A DNA stretch of 21,199 nucleotides from Byssochlamys sp. IMV 00236 (GCA_001931875.2 MSJH02000416.1:1-21199), one strand, 5' to 3'. Numbered from the stretch's first letter, positions 1 through 12,010 are shown. Numbers and translations are program-made. The notes: generated by a model not told the origin, from the letters alone.

Positions 1-1242
1 CTAAACCTATGAGGAACCATGCCATTACGTCGAAGCCCACGAAGGATGTGCATGTAGTTGAGGCAAGCAGCAACATCCCTGTTCCATAAGCGATATCTAT
101 CTGATGCTGCCATGGCGAGTCTACAGTATGGATTGGTGCATCTACAAGCAATCTTCAATCAGTATAAAGTCATCCAAGTGGTTCATGTATTATTACCTTA
201 AAAGACCATAGCAGATAACCGGATATCGCTGACGTCGATACGGTCGTGGGTTTGGAACACTACGGAGCGTGTAGAGACTTTCGTTGTGGCAGGTTGGAAA
301 GCACTACTGGTCTTGTACTCGTCTATAAAAAAGACTTGAAACCCATGTTTCTTGAGGAGTCTTCGGAAACCAAGGCCACGGATGGGCTCATGATACCTAG
401 CATGGGGAGCAGACCAGTTTCCCATCACAAACACGGCGTCTTCTCCAAACTTGGCGCGTAGGTCTTGAATAGTTTTTGTTCGGCATGATGTTTGTTGAAG
501 TACGCTGAAAGGCGGATCTTGCAAAAGAGGGGGTATCCATTATCATGGTTTGTGATGGTATGTCCATAGAATCAACTGAGAATGGCAGACTGTTCAGATC
601 TGACTTGAAGGAAGCGGCCAAAGCCTTCTACGAATACGGTGCTGCTTGGCTGTTGAGAAAGGGCTTGCTCAGCTTGAACGACATCAGAATTCTGGACTTT
701 GAGATCTTGCAAGATTCAATGGTACTTTTTGGTTTTCCACGTCTTGCCTTGCTGTTGTTTGGGTACCGAAATTGCACTGGTTGCTCTGGTGTAGAGTTTT
801 CATGTACACAATACAACATATCTCTTCTTCCTGGGTCCACGGCTACGCATCGACCAGAAATCTCTTGATAATTTCGACGAGTTAGATTGGTTATGTAAGA
901 GGTAGCTTCATACTCCACTGTGAACCTTGCCGTGTATCTTGTTTGCCTGTCTAATCTCTTCTTGAAAACCGTGACTCCAGCGCCATCAGTTTGAATAGTA
1001 CCACAGAATCTAAGTTGTCCACCTTCTTGCGGCTTGATGGCTTTTGAATCAAGGTCGACAACTCGGCCCCAGTAGTCCAGTTTATCGACAGCATTAGACC
1101 ATCGAATTCCCAGGATGCTTTGGCAGAGAATCTTGCTGTCGATGGCAACGTAACGAGGGGACCAGGAGCGTCGAAGAGGGAAACAGTTGAAGACGGGCAA
1201 ACCAAGGCATTTAAAGAGATGAGAAAGTTGATAAACGGTCAT
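1..1242 (-). pseudogene. Fanzor (eukaryotic TnpB/OrfB-like RNA-guided nuclease) relic, cut by the left window edge
   Basis: Read leftward, this stretch keeps the hallmarks of a Fanzor protein spread over several frames. The longest open piece (628-1242) contains FPLRRSWSPRY, then TIQTDGAGVTV, then the RuvC-I motif AVDPGRRDML with its aspartate at 835-837. A frame change follows. Then comes FVEGFGRF, with the RuvC-II glutamate at 626-628. Another frame carries MGNWSAPHARYHEPIRG and FFIDEYKTSS (within 198-524). A further shift near 302 restores a zinc-ribbon-like CFPTCHNESL and VPNPRPYRR. The RuvC-III motif WNRDVAACLNY has its aspartate at 75-77. The published Fanzor/TnpB signature is D, then TS/SS, then a cysteine zinc finger, then RD, and that order is seen here. 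At least three frameshifts and in-frame stops make it non-functional as written. Families of this type are RNA-guided DNA nucleases carried by transposons. The N-terminus seems to be missing at the junction with the recombinase relic, and the C-terminal end lies just past position 1. Confidence 0.82.
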
Positions 1243-1905
1243 AAAGTGGTTGGAACACCACAGCGTAGGGCTAATGAGGATGTAATGGATCTGACGCTTA
1301 CATTTCGCTCTTCAGTGGAAATTCTAATCATGTTGCGAAGCCATGTGCAGATTGTTGATGTGACTAAAGCCCCTTGTGGACACCTTGAATTTACAAAAAG
1401 AGACGAACGAGCGGAAATACAAGATAATGAGGGGTAGTCTCTAAGAGCGATGAGTGCTCTAACAGGACAAAGAGAACGGTCTTGGTTCAGAAAGATTGTA
1501 AAAAGTTTGATAATATGACGACAATCACGAGTTTCTTTTGGAGAGACCACTTGAAACGTCAGTTGAAAACTGTCGTTGATAACCGCCGGCTGCAAATCGA
1601 TATGATGGAGGCCGGAAGGCCGCCATTACTAGAGGAAAAGCTGCTTTCTTCTGCAAGAGGGGCAGTGGCGTGGACGCGGTAGACAGAATCTGTCGTAAAT
1701 GATTCAATGTGAGGGAAATGTCAATTGTTGGACGATGAATCTGTTTCGGAGGTTCCCTGCGGGCAAGTGTATTAAGAAGGTTATTTACCAGGTGTAGCTC
1801 GTTGTCCAATGAGGCTTTATTTTGGTGAAAAGCTAGAAATAAGTTACTCTGACGACATTTAAAATAACTTACAAAGGGCTCAGGTATCTGTATGTGCTCA
1901 TTCAA
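1239..1905 (-). pseudogene. Tyrosine recombinase (Crypton/DIRS-like integrase) relic, C-terminally truncated
   Basis: Two overlapping open pieces on the minus strand read as one decayed tyrosine-recombinase catalytic domain. The upstream piece (1525-1905) includes LARREPPKQIHRPTIDISL and MAAFRPPS, where the arginine at 1612-1614 fits the first catalytic arginine. A frameshift near 1600 leads into the second piece (1239-1595). It reads DLQ, then VVSPKETRD, LCPVRALIALRDYP and VSVRSITSSLALRCGVP. The last motif matches the HxxR box region of eukaryotic recombinases, but the histidine position is valine here (arginine at 1290-1292). The frame ends six residues after the C of that motif, before the segment that would carry the nucleophilic tyrosine. 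The Fanzor relic starts at that point on the same strand. It is either a Crypton-type DNA transposon or part of a DIRS-like retroelement; no reverse transcriptase is visible, which favours the former. Certainly inactive. Confidence 0.72.
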
Positions 1906-4504
1906 GTGTCATAAGCATATGAATAGATGGTATTTATTCTCTAATGCTTAGCAAACAGCCAACTGTATGACAAATTAGGCTATGAGCAGCCATTTTAATT
2001 AATTATATGATTATGAAGGCTAATGAAAATGTTCAGTAAACACTTTGGTGTCTTTTATAGAGCAATGCACTTTATGAAAAGTTATATGAATCTTGTGGAT
2101 ATAAGCATCGTTAACCTCAAGATATATTGTGTTAAAGTTGCTCTTTAGAAAAAACAAACGTTTGAAGAGCAAAGTAAACGTCAAGTATGATTGCGTGATA
2201 GAGCTATTGCTATGGTGGAGGCTCTGCTTCTTGCTTTAAATGGCTACTGAACCTAAGTAAAATTCGCTTCTCTATTGGTAAACCTCTTGACCAATGTAAT
2301 GCTTTTACCATATGTATATCTATAGAAGCTGCGCACGTCTTCATATACCTTTATAATGAAAGGGGCCATGATCATAGTTTAATAGCTCACAAATGTTTGG
2401 AATAATAGGTCACACCAAGGCACAATCAATTTCCAAAAGTTGTCATATGACTAACCACAGGTACTCCAAGTACAACGCTCAGAAAGCCTTTCCAAAAATG
2501 CTCATCAAACATCTTACTTCAGGCCAACCAAAGGAACGAATAGAATCGATGGAGAACATCCTTCAAATAAGGAAATATTAAAGAGTCAATATCAAATCGT
2601 TACAAGTATTTCCTCTACGAAAAAGGTAAAAAGAAATTGCAATATATCACTTCCGCGACAATCAACGATTACCTTTATGATCCTCTCTCAATGATAATGC
2701 AAAAATAGACCTATAGAATTAGTGTCCGAACCAAGTTCAAATATGACTGTTCGTTTTTAGCAGCAGTAAATGCATAAAAGAAAAGACTCTCTATAAATTG
2801 TAGTATAACCAAAAGTGCTCTTTCACATGTCTTTTTGTTCTCAGGCCATTACCGTTAGAGTAACCTTCGTTTGTCACATTTAACCAAGCATATTCAATCA
2901 ATTTGGCACGAGTGGGCCAGCTATGGTGGCCTTATTACTAAACTAGTTGCAGGAATCGTACCAAAGGCTGGAGTTGTTTATGCTTGCCTTTTGAATAAGT
3001 GGCCTCTTCTATGCTGTCATGGAATATAGTCTTATCAAGACAGTTACGACTGACTCATCGGCTCATGCCCCTATCTTACCACCTGTAGGCTTAATCAAAG
3101 TTATGCAGTAAAGTAAGCAATGAAAAATGCATTTTCCAATTGCTGATTTGCGATACTTAATCCATATAGAAAATAACACGAGCATATAAACAGCAAATGA
3201 TTAAGCTAAGGTAGGAGCTTGATATGAATGTTTTGAGTTGGCCGGACCGTTCTCAAATGGTCACGGATACTTATTCTATTTGTATAGCATATTTGGAGCA
3301 TACATATCCTTGATTTTCCTTCCTGGAAGCATAGTGAACATGGGTATAATTAAAAAGAAACGTACCAATAAAGCTATAGTCCTATGAGGTAAATAGAGTA
3401 TACGTTAAGGACCAGCTGAAACACGGCATCATATTCAGAAGACATGATATCCCATAATCCACTCTTTCTTTGAAATGCTGCCATGATTAAATGCTTTTGA
3501 GCTTTACTGCCCGCACTAACTTTCTTCCTCATTGCCGTCTGAATAATGCAGTCTCTAAGCCAAAGACTTTATGTTTATTGTAAGCTACTATGGCTGAACT
3601 AGCCTCTACTTTCAAATTTACTTTGAGATTGCTTTGATGTCGGATCTGTTCATAGTCATCGATGTTCTTTCACTATTTCCAGGCATATAATCACTCCATT
3701 ATGACAACTAAAATCTATTGGTACCTTTATTTGTACAAAGCCCATTTCTGTTTGTTTTTGAGAGACGTACGAACTAACAGAGCCTGCCACGAACATTGTC
3801 TGGAATTCAATTTTGGTTATTTAAAAAGGGGGTACAAAAACATTGCTGAACGATCTGTATGATGTCACAGGCAGATGACCCTGCTCCATTTTTGCTTGAT
3901 AGAAAAGGGTTATTTTTCTTTTAAAGGCGAATATGGGAAAGATTCTTAACAAACAAGAAAAGAATGAGTGTACGATTTTATGCTTTCCTATCTCTTTCTC
4001 AATTGATGACCACAACGTTACTTGAAAGCCGTACTCTAAAGGCATGATTTGAATGGTGTAGCGTGGCAAAGCTTAACCCCTAAGACCCTGTCATTTATTC
4101 AATCTTTCTGTATGTGTGCTTACTTTTTCCTCTTCTCCTCCATCTATTTTCACTCCTTTTAGTATTTCTATTTATAGACAGTTACTTCGGCGCTCATTCT
4201 TTTGGAAAGTACTGAGAGAAATTGCCTATTGGTTCCTGATGCATTTTCATTTAGCGCTATCAGAGGTACCATCAGCAGCTGCTGTCAATCATAACAAACA
4301 AGGCAGTCTAACGTGACAATTGACACGATGCTGGCACTTTATGACGGAAGACACACAGGTCTTGATGACTTGTAAGATACAGTTTATCACCTCCTGGTTA
4401 TTAAGTGTGTTGATAGATTAAAGTCAATGAATGGATCAAGACCTTCATCTATTAGTTTAGTCATGTCAGATAAGATGAAAAGATACCGATAAATTGTTAC
4501 ATAG

Positions 4505-4522
4505 ACACACACACACACACAC
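4505..4522. repeat. (AC)9 microsatellite
   Basis: Nine perfect AC units are followed by an imperfect GCAC extension. It is a simple repeat in the intergenic region with no visible coding role. Confidence 0.9.
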
Positions 4523-5373
4523 GCACATGGAAAGGAAAACAATGACAACAAAAAAAAAAGCTTAACCTTGTCTCTCTATCCATAAGAAGAAAGGAACATT
4601 GCTCAGACTGATGATTGACTTTCTGATCTCACAAGAAGAAGAAAAAAGTTGATGATAGTGAGAACTATGGTGAGCAAGGAGAGTATTTCTTTTTGTTTTT
4701 TATTGTGCTAAGCGACAATGAACAAGGGATGAAGTCACTGGTTATAATACACGCACACACAGGGAACACAGACACTTGCCACGTTCTCCCTTCGTTCCCC
4801 CTTCGTTGTCCCCTCCTCTCCCCCTCCCTAGTCATGGCATGAGCCTTTTTTGCCTGTTCACTTCCTCTGCTTTGCTTGCTTTCAAATCTTGGTTCAACAG
4901 ATAGAAGCTTCTTTTTAAGAAACGCTCCCACTTTTTTTTCTTTGTTTTCTAAACGGAACTTGAAAATAGGTATATTCTCTGTTGTTGAATTTTTTTTTCT
5001 GTGAACCAAGTACTTGGCAACAAAGAACCCATTTGTTTATTTTCATTCGTGAGGGGTGTGAATTTGAATGTGGGGTTGGTGTTTGTTGCATCTTTACTAT
5101 TTCTATTTTCATCTACAAAAATCTGATTCCTATTCCCCCCTTTTTTTTGTTTTCTCAAATTGAGAATGACATTGTTTTAGGACATCTGCTTGTTCTTACA
5201 GTATTGCGACATGATGTCTGATCAGCAATCCATAACGTGAAATAGCTGTGTTACCTGATGTATTTTTAATCCACTTTCAAGTAAACTATACATTCAGGTC
5301 AACTAGAGTATTTACTTGACTTTTTCAAACGAAAATAGTCTCCTACCATTTGCTTTTAATTAGTGTCATGAAT

Positions 5374-5392
5374 GTCTTTTTATCAAAAAGAC
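5374..5392. repeat. Short perfect inverted repeat upstream of the methyltransferase gene
   Basis: Eight-base arms GTCTTTTT and AAAAAGAC are separated by three bases, about 175 bases before the methyltransferase ATG. It could form a small hairpin or be a chance palindrome in AT-rich promoter DNA. Confidence 0.4.
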
Positions 5393-5565
5393 GATCATTT
5401 TACTGCAGAAAAATAAAATAAAGATAGAATAGAAACTGCGCGGAATTTTTCAAGTGTTTTCAACTTTTTTTCCCATCAACATAATTTTATTTGTTTATTT
5501 TAGTTCATCTCTTTCTCTCTTTTTCCTTTATTTCTTTTTTTTTCTCTCTCTTTTTAATAGAAATA

Positions 5566-7114
5566 ATGGGTAATTTACCGAGTAAAGGAGGAGAATGGAT
5601 TGAATCAACAGCTGCTTTACCAAAAAGAATGAGATCAAATAGCAAACAATTCAATGGGGATCCATCATTAATTCCTTCAAAACTATTACCGAGCAACTCA
5701 AAAAGATATTCAAAAACTTCAGTTGTTAGCCCAGTGCGACATCAGATAGTTACTCTTGATAATGTCACGCCTCTTGTTTCTTTACCACATGCAGCTACCA
5801 TTCATCCGCTCAGTCCAAGAAGATCAACTGGCTATTTTAAACACAGGGGAAGTCACGATTCTCAAAGCATTTCATCCATTACCTCTGAAGAAGTTGAACC
5901 TAATACACCAACATTTTTATTCGGTCATGATGAGCTGTCGAGTTCTTTACCTAAAGACTCAGTATTTGATCACGATGTTTGGGTTTATGAATATGGTGCC
6001 GAGAAAGAAAGAGACAGGTACATAGAGCAGTAACACAGTAGATCAAATTTTAACCTTTTACGTTCATTACACATTGTTAGACAAACAAGACAGGTAAAAT
6101 AGAGAAGAGAAAAAAAAAATTAAATTTAGCCTTGTACTCAATTCCCACAAAAGCATTATGTCCTCAAGCAAGTTCTTCAAGGAAACATTCACGTCACATT
6201 GGATAAACCAACGAGGATACTCGATAGTGCTTGCGGTGTAGGTAATGTGTAGATTGTAATCATATGCATTAGTAGAAACTCATTTCATGACTATCAAGGT
6301 TTATGGTCACTTGAGATGGCTCATGATTTTCCAAATTGTCAAGTCATAGGTATTGACATCCTTCCTCCCTCTGAACACGAGGGATGGAGTCTTGCTAGAA
6401 CGGGTGCTTGGTCTGCTGGTCAGACAAGAAATGTTTGTTTTCAGAAGCAGGATATTCTGCAATCTACTCTTTCATTTGATGATGGCTCATTTGATTTTGT
6501 TTATCAAAGGGATGTTGCTACGGTTTTACCTTTTAATATATGGCCCAAGTTATTATTGGAATTCTTTAGGATAACAAAGCCAGGTGGAAAGATCGAACTG
6601 GTAGAATATGGTAATTTTTTTTATAACTCATGTCATATATTCCCTCCCGCTGTTCTCACAACATATGCATATGATAGATCTACACTTCAAAAATCCAGGA
6701 CCGGTACTGAACCTAGTTAATGAATGGTATAGTGCAGCAGCAGCCACCATTGGCGTTCGCCAAGATTATACAAATTATTTGTCAGAGTACTTGGAACGCG
6801 CTGGCTACATCAATATCACCGAAAAGGCCATTGATATTCCCATTGGTGAATGGCCAACGAATGATTGTAAGTCCGCGGTGGTCGCCTCATTGTGAAATTG
6901 ACTTTTTTTTGTAGTGCAAAGGCAGTATGGTTTTCTGTACAAGGAACAGATGAAGGCACTCTTCAAATCTATGAAACGTTGGTGGTGTACCGAAATCAAA
7001 GTATCTCCTCAAGAGTATGATCAAGTCTGCATAGACGCGTTGAAGGAATTTGAAGAGTATCACAGTATGGCTCGGTGGAAGATATTTACTGCCGAGAAAC
7101 CGAAAAGCGCATGA
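5566..7114 (+). CDS. SAM-dependent methyltransferase with N-myristoylation motif, six exons
   Basis: Proposed exons are 5566-6017, 6081-6093, 6154-6241, 6299-6610, 6678-6866 and 6915-7114, giving 417 residues in a closed frame. The start is the ATG in AAATAATGGGT. The frame is open further upstream only through a T-rich leader beginning with TTG, which I reject as coding. The protein begins MGNLPSKGG, a classic N-myristoylation signal (Gly2, Ser6), so membrane attachment is likely. Residues 10-140 are Ser/Pro-rich and probably disordered. The class I methyltransferase fold starts near residue 156. SAM motif I reads ILDSACGVG (about 177-185), and the acidic ribose-binding end of strand 2 is VIGIDILPP (about 200-208). 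Next come a QDIL segment, SFDFVYQRDV (motif IV region) and RITKPGGKIELVE. The substrate cannot be told from sequence; this looks like one of the Methyltransf_25/11-type families that are expanded in Mucoromycota. Exon 2 is only 13 bases. Confidence 0.88.
6081..6093 (+). other. 13-base microexon (exon 2) of the methyltransferase gene
   Basis: It is flanked by a TTAG acceptor (6077-6080) and a GTAAAA donor (6094). It completes an arginine codon and adds QTRQ, joining KERDR to HYVLKQ. Exon 1 ends in phase 2 and exon 3 starts in phase 0, so skipping the microexon would break the frame. Confidence 0.75.
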
Positions 7115-7329
7115 TAATCGTGCACTGGTGTACCATTTGTGTGTGTATATATTTATATTGATATTTATATATAACTTTTGTTTAATCTACCCCCTTTCCT
7201 ATCCTTTGATTATTATTTATATTCTCACCTTTTGTGTGTATGTGTAGTAATACCCCTTTCCATTCCCTTGATTATATTATGTAATTACATAAATATTTAC
7301 ATATGCCTTTACATAATTGTTTATATGTT

Positions 7330-7335
7330 AATAAA
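7330..7335 (+). terminator. Candidate polyadenylation signal of the methyltransferase gene
   Basis: An AATAAA hexamer lies about 215 bases after the stop codon, in AT-rich 3' sequence and just before the convergent CBR gene ends. Confidence 0.4.
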
Positions 7336-7368
7336 TATACATTAGAAGAGACAACATATGCATCTTGT

Positions 7369-7374
7369 TTTATT
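7369..7374 (-). terminator. Candidate polyadenylation signal of the CBR gene
   Basis: TTTATT on the plus strand is AATAAA on the minus strand. It directly abuts the stop codon of the cytochrome b5 reductase gene. Confidence 0.4.
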
Positions 7375-8622
<1,248 letters not shown>

Positions 8623-8753
8623 GATCAAGATAGTAAAAAAAAGAAAAAAAAAGAAAGGGGGAAATTGAAAAACATCAGACGGTCTTCCCCAATTTTTAAT
8701 TTGCGTAGATTGAAATTTAGCTTTTTAAAGCCAAGTCTTATGTAATTCTAAAT

Positions 8754-8759
8754 TTTATT
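8754..8759 (-). terminator. Candidate polyadenylation signal of the alpha-actinin gene
   Basis: TTTATT on the plus strand (AATAAA on the gene strand) overlaps the end of the stop codon. The CBR start codon lies only about 137 bases further along the same strand, so the 3' end must be compact. Confidence 0.35.
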
Positions 8760-11326
8760 TAATTAAACATTTGTTCAATGTATAACTCATAATCATATCC
8801 TTCCGCATTGTCTTCACTATTTGGCATGGTTCTTTTTAAATAGTCAATCATCTTCATTGGAATCTGGCTCATCTTTAAATCAAGCTCTGTCACATACGGC
8901 TTATCACCAGCCATGGTTCTAAATGACTCTCGTATCTGATCCGGTGTTGACTTATCTTCTGTAACCGAGACCATAAATCGAATGAACTGTTCAAAGGTAG
9001 CAAAATCATTGTCATTGGTGATGGTATAGAATATGTTTTCTAGCTTATCATTGTCATAGACAATACCTAAACTAGATAGCGCGTATTTGAATTCTGAGAC
9101 AGACAATGTGTTGGTATTATCCTTATCAAAGTATCTGAACGTCTGTTCAAATTCTTCAAGTTGAGCAGGCGTCAGATTAGTCATGTTGCGAGAGATGATC
9201 TATAATAGTTGAGTTATTTTTTTGATCATGATTTCTCCTCCAGTGTGTGTGTACCTGATTCTGGATAAAAGCGCTCTTCTTTTGTACAGCTTCTTTTACC
9301 AAATCTAAGCCGAACCGTAAATCTTCGAATGAATAGACTGTATAATCATTTTCTTCTGTATTGGCTTCAATACACTCTTGATCAAGCATTTCAATGATAT
9401 CTAATGACTCTTGAAGGGGTTCAAATAGACCTGTTAGATTTTGTACCATCTTGAGCTGTGACTGTAAGCTTCCTTCGAGATTTACTAGTTTCGCAGAGAT
9501 AGTATCTAACTGTTCTTGAAAGTCATTGGCAGCTTCTGCAAATGCTTTTCGAAGGCCCTCTTTAATCCTATTTATGAATAATTGTTACAATATGGTCTTG
9601 TATACAATCATAAGGATGACTTACTGTCGAATAGTACTATTTATTCTACGATGGTATCTAGCTTCATTCTGCAACAGTCGGTTCCAACAATCATCCAAAT
9701 CCTTCAGGGTGAGACCATTAGGTGGATAGTAGGGTCTTAGGTTATATGTTTTGGCCTTGGTTTGAATATTTCCCAAAAGCGCGTCTATATCTCTCTTCTC
9801 GGCTAGCCAAGCTCTCTTTTGTGTGCTTTTATAAATAGCAAAATTGGTACTCTTTTCCTTTGCATCAATATAACTATCTGTCAGTTCAGTAGATTCCCAT
9901 TCTTCTTGCATCAAGTCGACTGCTTCCATTAGCTTTTTGAATGAACGTTAAAAGGCGTTTCTGATAGTATATATTTATGCTTACTGCGATCACACGTTCT
10001 TCATAATGATGTTTCATTTCCCAAACAGATGCCAACACATCAGCAAATTTAGCAACTCTTCTTCCGGCAGTTTCAAATTCATCTGCAAAAAAAAAGGTGT
10101 AATCAGTACATGCGTTCATCATAACATGACTGATATGTTACCTAGAGCAGAAAACGCGTGAAAGTACTCGGCTACATAAGTCATGACTGATCTCTCATCT
10201 GGCTTAGATATATCACACAAGTCTTCAACGTCCAATAATTTCTATGATATCGTGAGTATATTTAAAAGGAAGAAACAATGAAAGATGTAAGCTTACAGGA
10301 ATATTGAAGTTCTTTTCAGCAATTTCAAAGGCAAGTGCTGTGTTTCCGTGTCTGTCCGTCTATAATCAAAAGGTAAGATTCTGTTTATATACCCTTTATA
10401 AGAAAAATAACCTTATCTAAAGCATCCCAATCAATAAGTTCAGGATGGTGATGATGAATCAAGGCACACCTGTTAGATAGACAAGTGAGTATATATATAT
10501 GTAAATTTAAACAAAAAAAAACTTACAGTGCTAGACCATCTGTCCAGCTATAAGTAAAGTCTTGTACGTCAACCTCTTCATAAGACGCGGTCTTGCGCTG
10601 ACACCAGAGTAGTAGACCTTCTTTGGCATTCTTTCCGTCTTGGCTATACAAAAATAAATAAATGATCTACGGCTATATTCATATACTTACTTGATATCAG
10701 CAATTGTAAATCGTAAGATAATCGTCCAAAGCATACCCAATACCAATTTTAGGTTTTTATTGACAATATCTTCTGCGCCGATATTTGTTAGTGCGACACC
10801 CCTTGATTTTATGAAATCAAGCGCTTTATTGACATTTTCCATTTTTTGAAAAATCATGGTCGGGTGTTGATTGTAAGGTCTTAGGGATTCCCCACCAATA
10901 ATTTCCTATGAATAGTGTGCTGTTGGTAAAAAAAAAAAAAAAAGAACCCTTTTTTTCTCATTCTATTACGAGTAGTTGGATCAACCGAACACCATTTGCT
11001 AAATCTTCATTCAAATGAACAATGTTTGGGATATTTTTTACATCAAGCTTATTATTGACCCTGATATATAAATGGTTAGCTTTTGAGGGGGCATAAATAG
11101 ATAATAAAATACCATTTGGTAAAGGCTATCATGAATTCATGAGTCTCCAATGTTTTTATGATGATTATTTTACTTACTCTTTTTCTGAATGAGTTCCCAA
11201 GCATTCACCATTTTCTTTTTCTCTATAGACTTGAGTAAGTAAAGGTAATAGTGGGATACAAGGATGTCAACCTTCAAATGGCTTTTTTAAAGGAAGTTGA
11301 GCAGTGGATGTTAAGTAACTAGTCAT
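8759..11326 (-). CDS. ain1: Alpha-actinin (short Ain1-type actin cross-linker), 13 exons
   Basis: Exons in order: 11272-11326, 11178-11222, 11113-11125, 10970-11060, 10691-10905, 10527-10643, 10412-10469, 10297-10359, 10142-10241, 9985-10082, 9625-9932, 9255-9567, 8759-9199. They sum to 1917 bases, a closed frame of 638 residues, close to fission yeast Ain1. The N-terminal actin-binding region has two calponin-homology domains. CH1 starts near WELIQKKTFTKW (residues 27-38) and runs through [20 protein letters not shown]2 starts near [13 protein letters not shown] and contains [12 protein letters not shown] and [10 protein letters not shown] short spectrin-like, helix-rich rod follows (about 255-490), with motifs such as [12 protein letters not shown] and [12 protein letters not shown]. 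The C-terminus (from about 498) is an EF-hand pair. The first loop, [13 protein letters not shown], is only partly canonical (Thr at loop position 5, Asn instead of Gly at 6). The C-terminal part resembles the calcium-insensitive EF-hand domain. Likely role: bundling F-actin in the contractile ring and cortex. Confidence 0.95.
11113..11125 (-). other. 13-base microexon (exon 3) of the alpha-actinin gene
   Basis: It is flanked by a GATAG acceptor and a GTATTT donor on the minus strand. It supplies TFTK and two bases of the following Trp codon, in the conserved actinin motif KKTFTKWVN. Upstream exon phase is 1 and downstream phase is 2, so skipping breaks the frame and deletes a core CH1 motif. 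Confidence 0.8.
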
Positions 11327-12010
11327 GTTTATAAAAAAAAAAAAAGAAGAAAGAATAATGAAAAAAAGGGATATTTTTCTGCAGACTATTATTATTATTA
11401 TTGTGGCTGTATGTAAAATAAATCATGCTGTCTGTCTGTGATGTGCTTATGTGTGTGTGTGCTTAACATTTTTCCCTTATTTAGACACTAAAGAAACATT
11501 CACCTTGTACAGTTTATCAACTTCAAATTCAGATAACAGAAAGACTATTTTTTTTTATTAGAGTGGCATACATGATCATGTTGATCGATAATGAACATGT
11601 CTCTTGACAGTGTTGATTTTATGATTCGAGATTATTCTATAGCCTAAAAAGAAATATTATAGCGATTATACATTTTACTCTCTATTCATCATTTCTCTTT
11701 TCTCTTTTAACTCGGCAGTGACTATAGCAGGTGATTAACATACAGTTGTCCTCATTCAATTTTTCTTTTATCAAACCGCTGTAGTCAGTATCTATTAAGA
11801 AAAGGTGTTTCACATTCGAATTTTCTAATATTAATGCGAATCCTGTAATGGTTCAATAGGAACATAAGCATTGTGTCTTTTTTTGATACTCCGCTTAACA
11901 TGACGAAATCCCTGTGTCATTCTTAAGGGTTTGTTCTGAGCCTTTTTAAACACGCTTATTTATTTTCTTTGTCTATTTATTTCTTTCACACACATATACA
12001 TATATACATT
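11327..12010. promoter_or_regulatory. Divergent intergenic region between alpha-actinin and the membrane-protein gene
   Basis: No coding potential was recognised in 684 bases. The region must hold both promoters because the two genes diverge. It contains A/T runs near 11332-11345 and 11545-11560, a short ATT trinucleotide run near 11390-11401, a GTGT run near 11451-11461, and a CA/TA-rich leader directly before the ATG at 12011. No specific factor site is assignable. Confidence 0.5.

Larger units (their letters stand above)
1906..5565. other. Long gene-poor intergenic stretch
   Basis: I could not support any gene in these 3.66 kb. Open frames of 60-80 codons exist (for example 2393-2581 +, 3662-3862 +, 3821-4069 -), but none shows a recognisable motif or a convincing spliced extension. 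The left two thirds is plain AT-rich sequence that may hold older element debris next to the Fanzor/recombinase relics. The right part (about 4500-5560) has a CA microsatellite, a C/T-rich block near 4775-4835, many T runs and a pyrimidine-rich lead-in immediately before the methyltransferase start. This is consistent with that gene's promoter and 5' leader. Confidence 0.6.

Noticed and set aside
545..868. 107-codon open frame on the plus strand
   Set aside because: It is antisense to the RuvC-I and RuvC-II motifs of the Fanzor relic and contains no motif of its own.
951..1205. 84-codon open frame on the minus strand
   Set aside because: It overlaps the longer Fanzor piece in another frame and shows none of the family motifs, so it is a shadow.
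2393..2581. 62-codon open frame on the plus strand in the gene-poor stretch
   Set aside because: It has a lysine-rich sequence without recognisable motif, no convincing spliced continuation on either side, and a length expected by chance.
3821..4069. 82-codon open frame on the minus strand
   Set aside because: There is no motif or homology that I recognise. Random frames of this size are expected in 3.6 kb.
4665..5009. 114-codon open frame on the minus strand
   Set aside because: Its composition simply reflects the C/T-rich promoter tract read backwards (Lys/Arg/Glu/Gly runs). There is no domain.
5491..5565. Upstream extension of the methyltransferase frame (25 codons before the ATG)
   Set aside because: It starts with TTG and translates a T-rich leader into Phe/Leu/Ser. 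The MGNLPS start with a myristoylation signal is far more plausible.
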